The translations under genes and the position numbers were made by a program. Shown piece by piece: positions 6,901 to 7,352 of a stretch of 7,352 nt of DNA. The notes below the pieces were generated by a model. That model searched no databases, was not told the origin of the DNA, and saw only the letters and a list, made by a program, of their open reading frames with translations. The first letter of the stretch is position 1; each line of letters starts with the position of its first letter. This stretch comes from an archaeon (lineage in GTDB: Archaea; EX4484-52; B79-G9). The stretch is taken from assembly GCA_030594585.1 (NCBI GenBank), contig JAUVEX010000047.1, positions 1-7,352 of the forward strand, read 5' to 3'.

Positions 6901-7352
6901 GAACATTGACAACCCGATTGATTCTGTCTGGGTCAACATAACCCTGCCGGAATTAAGCGTAAAGACATACTTCCTTGACAACACAACCACGAAAAACGAG
7001 ACGCAAATGTGGTATCTGGTTTTGAATGTAACTGAGGAGTTCAATGATTTGCTTGGAACATACACAACAGTATTCTATGCAAACTCAACTCTTACAAATG
7101 GTTCAGTAATAACACAGGAAATACCTGCAAAAGAAGCAAACTTCTACATTCAGGATATTTCGGTTTCAGTCAACTTAGATAAAACAATTTATAATCCTGA
7201 GGAAAATGTAATCCTTTCAGGAAAAGCAATTTTAGATCCGGACGCCACCAATGTAGCAGACAACCCATTTTCAATCTGGCTTGATGGGACAGCTTTGACT
7301 TCTTCAGGGTGGTGGGATTATTCCTGGAGATACAGAACCTCAATAACTGTTG
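3944..7352 (+). CDS. Large modular secreted surface protein with DUF2341 and FG-GAP/VCBS repeats (3' end outside window)
   Basis: The frame is open from ATG 3944 to the window end: 1136 codons plus one base, no stop. Residues 1-29 form a signal peptide or anchor (hydrophobic 9-24). GTG at 3971, with GAAGGA upstream, is an alternative start. Residues 30-180 are an unrecognised N-domain with Cys 137, 146, 152 and 159. Residues 180-303 form a Thr/Asn-rich beta domain ending in a SPLLHELTIEYD strand. Residues 310-397 look Ig-like, and 401-446 are a repeat element. Residues 464-556 resemble DUF2341 (NWSYRIPVTV opening). Five FG-GAP/VCBS calcium loops begin at Asp619, 671, 720, 773 and 830 (D-x-D-x-D-G-x-x-D-L pattern), probably a propeller. 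More Ig-like sequence covers about 895-1067. The repeat element returns at 1070-1115, and a second DUF2341-like start (WRYRTSITV) at 1128-1136 runs off the end. About 43 N-x-S/T sequons are visible by eye, suggesting a glycosylated cell-surface or adhesin-like role; the ligand is unknown. It is divergent from the pilin-like gene. Confidence 0.9.
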   Translation, partial: MVVFEGNKLVISLVLFLAIALFFFSNSTSQMPKNLPSDIQVFDSSTGLNVDGKLPKKIDIELGDSSGYATFDAVSATSVDFRKKARIVKTSEIKENFEKNTRYSVKDFLWVENEGLVPKDTGGKIVLSSIGHKTFKCDGTIENPECFEIQSCDVSKKPCYAFDSGKTIVYVTHFSGAFNTMTWTTDNDWNQTGTHTNTTNSTGDLVLLGTNTTGYYISNTTDTTDTLRRVKAIWNTTEQDANNNISIEVSADNGTNWIAATNNTNYTTGGGIGSGNLLVFRANFSTNDSAVSPLLHELTIEYDTNPPPQYSAFQYNGYIDVDSGTTTIIRINLTDGDGIGDVLITHNSTGTFTNYSMVQETGDMYNYTLSFSSLSEIVFNIYVNDTEGYVNSTGNNSIYIQNISISINLDNWVYNPEENITVSGKATLQPDGTNVTNNTISIWLDGEPLIKTYNNAVLDESQEWALSNWSYRIPVTVNTGYSQRGNNTIVKKLIDFDVPGTLDQNSIRVFDANGNELDSDIVRWLNSTTGMVRWKLTENNTLAKETDYAYYIYFDTLENGAKATPIGYQMPKEYFICSGADNNNDVYYAYSNYNRTLPTVWTIWDPYASYEKDETTIFDMDNDGDYDLAWTSDDSNKVHLYKNNGDETWSFTESQSFSIGDYNWFGLCEGDFNEDGWLDLVVNGDNCVLYYFENNGDGTFTQKTSPGDCGAEPRKIACEDVDGDDNLDIVAGATSNGCLELMKGNGDGTFTDTGCIANSQNIGDDWHGVWLVDADNDGDIDIYGQSSGSYSTYFENYGNRVFKRGVDQPDGGLLDSSPIQNQLGSGSVGDYDNDGVHDLIEGSWTSGTSYMYAYWGNNSLANIYNYGNPAEKNYTTIPGTYKMFCGGPDYIKDIEISTEEIQQITSTDTNGKYNYTLTAPLEAGTHILKINLTDSNGIIGENQTNLTTRIAVREQKGIFEQTGTSYLDVNDTSTNPNINISAKIYRNIDNPIDSVWVNITLPELSVKTYFLDNTTTKNETQMWYLVLNVTEEFNDLLGTYTTVFYANSTLTNGSVITQEIPAKEANFYIQDISVSVNLDKTIYNPEENVILSGKAILDPDATNVADNPFSIWLDGTALTSSGWWDYSWRYRTSITV
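4858..4866 (+). repeat. Homopolymer of nine C within the surface-protein gene
   Basis: Nine consecutive C lie in an A/T-rich stretch and encode part of Asn-Pro-Pro-Pro-Gln (residues 305-309), the junction between the Thr/Asn-rich domain and the first Ig-like domain. The reading frame is intact through the tract in this sequence. Gain or loss of one C would shift the frame about 300 codons into the protein. Confidence 0.9.
5144..5281 (+). repeat. Intragenic repeat element, copy 1 (residues 401-446)
   Basis: This element encodes a beta-rich segment with YNPEEN, SGKA and SIWLDG motifs. It aligns without gaps to residues 1070-1115, exactly 669 residues later. The DNA copies have diverged at many positions, so this is an old duplication of a domain boundary and not a recent direct repeat. 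It immediately precedes a DUF2341-like domain. Confidence 0.85.
5786..6514 (+). other. FG-GAP/VCBS propeller segment of the surface protein, GC-shifted
   Basis: Residues 615-857 carry five Asp-rich loops about 49-57 residues apart, several followed by NNGD or GNGDGTF turns typical of VCBS/FG-GAP repeats. Hand-counted 60-base blocks give 55% GC (6061-6120) and 63% (6361-6420), against 32% at 4021-4080 and 35% at 6841-6900. The segment has no N-x-S/T sequon between residues 595 and 856. It holds six Cys (668, 687, 709, 718, 738, 755), with two more in its flanks (577, 885). Confidence 0.8.
7151..7288 (+). repeat. Intragenic repeat element, copy 2 (residues 1070-1115)
   Basis: Second copy of the element at 5144-5281, with YNPEEN, SGKA and SIWLDG all preserved in register. 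It is followed by the opening of another DUF2341-like domain (residues 1128-1136, from 7325), where the linker is 10 residues shorter than in copy 1. The window ends inside this second module. Confidence 0.85.

Overview
The window looks archaeal and of low to moderate GC, most likely from an uncultivated DPANN-type or related small-genome archaeon. Three things support this. Start codons lie about 26 nt from A/T-rich TATA boxes, so mRNAs would be leaderless. One small protein has an archaeal class III (pilin/archaellin type) signal peptide. Secreted proteins rich in N-glycosylation sequons and carrying DUF2341, FG-GAP and PQQ-type propellers are typical of these lineages. The phylum cannot be fixed from this window.

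Layout. Bases 1-198 hold the 3' end of a plus-strand gene for a protein ending in a four-cysteine cluster. A minus-strand gene of unknown function (187-1068) converges on it with a 12-bp overlap. At 1069-1119 a single TTTAAA box lies midway between two divergent start codons. To its right run a polytopic A24-family prepilin peptidase (1120-2178) and an overlapping gene for a membrane-anchored, probably extracellular seven-bladed propeller protein (2159-3409). Converging on that pair is a minus-strand gene (3443-3808) for a short pilin-like protein with a His/Cys-rich tail. A 135-bp divergent promoter region (3809-3943) with a possible operator dyad separates it from a very large secreted surface-protein gene. 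That gene starts at 3944 and is still open at the window end (1136 codons present).

The large protein is modular. It has an N-terminal hydrophobic segment, a four-Cys N-domain, a glycosylation-rich beta domain, an Ig-like domain, a repeat element, a DUF2341 domain, and five FG-GAP/VCBS calcium-loop repeats. Further Ig-like segments follow, and then the repeat element and the start of a DUF2341 domain appear a second time, 669 residues after the first. The internal propeller segment is more GC-rich than its flanks and has no N-glycosylation sequons.

Working picture (inference): this is a cell-surface or pilus locus. The A24 peptidase would process the class III signal peptide of the His/Cys-rich small protein, and the propeller protein co-transcribed with the peptidase and the large surface protein would act outside the cell. 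The most unusual element is the His/Cys-rich pilin-like protein, a possible metal-binding pilus subunit or pseudopilin next to its own processing enzyme.
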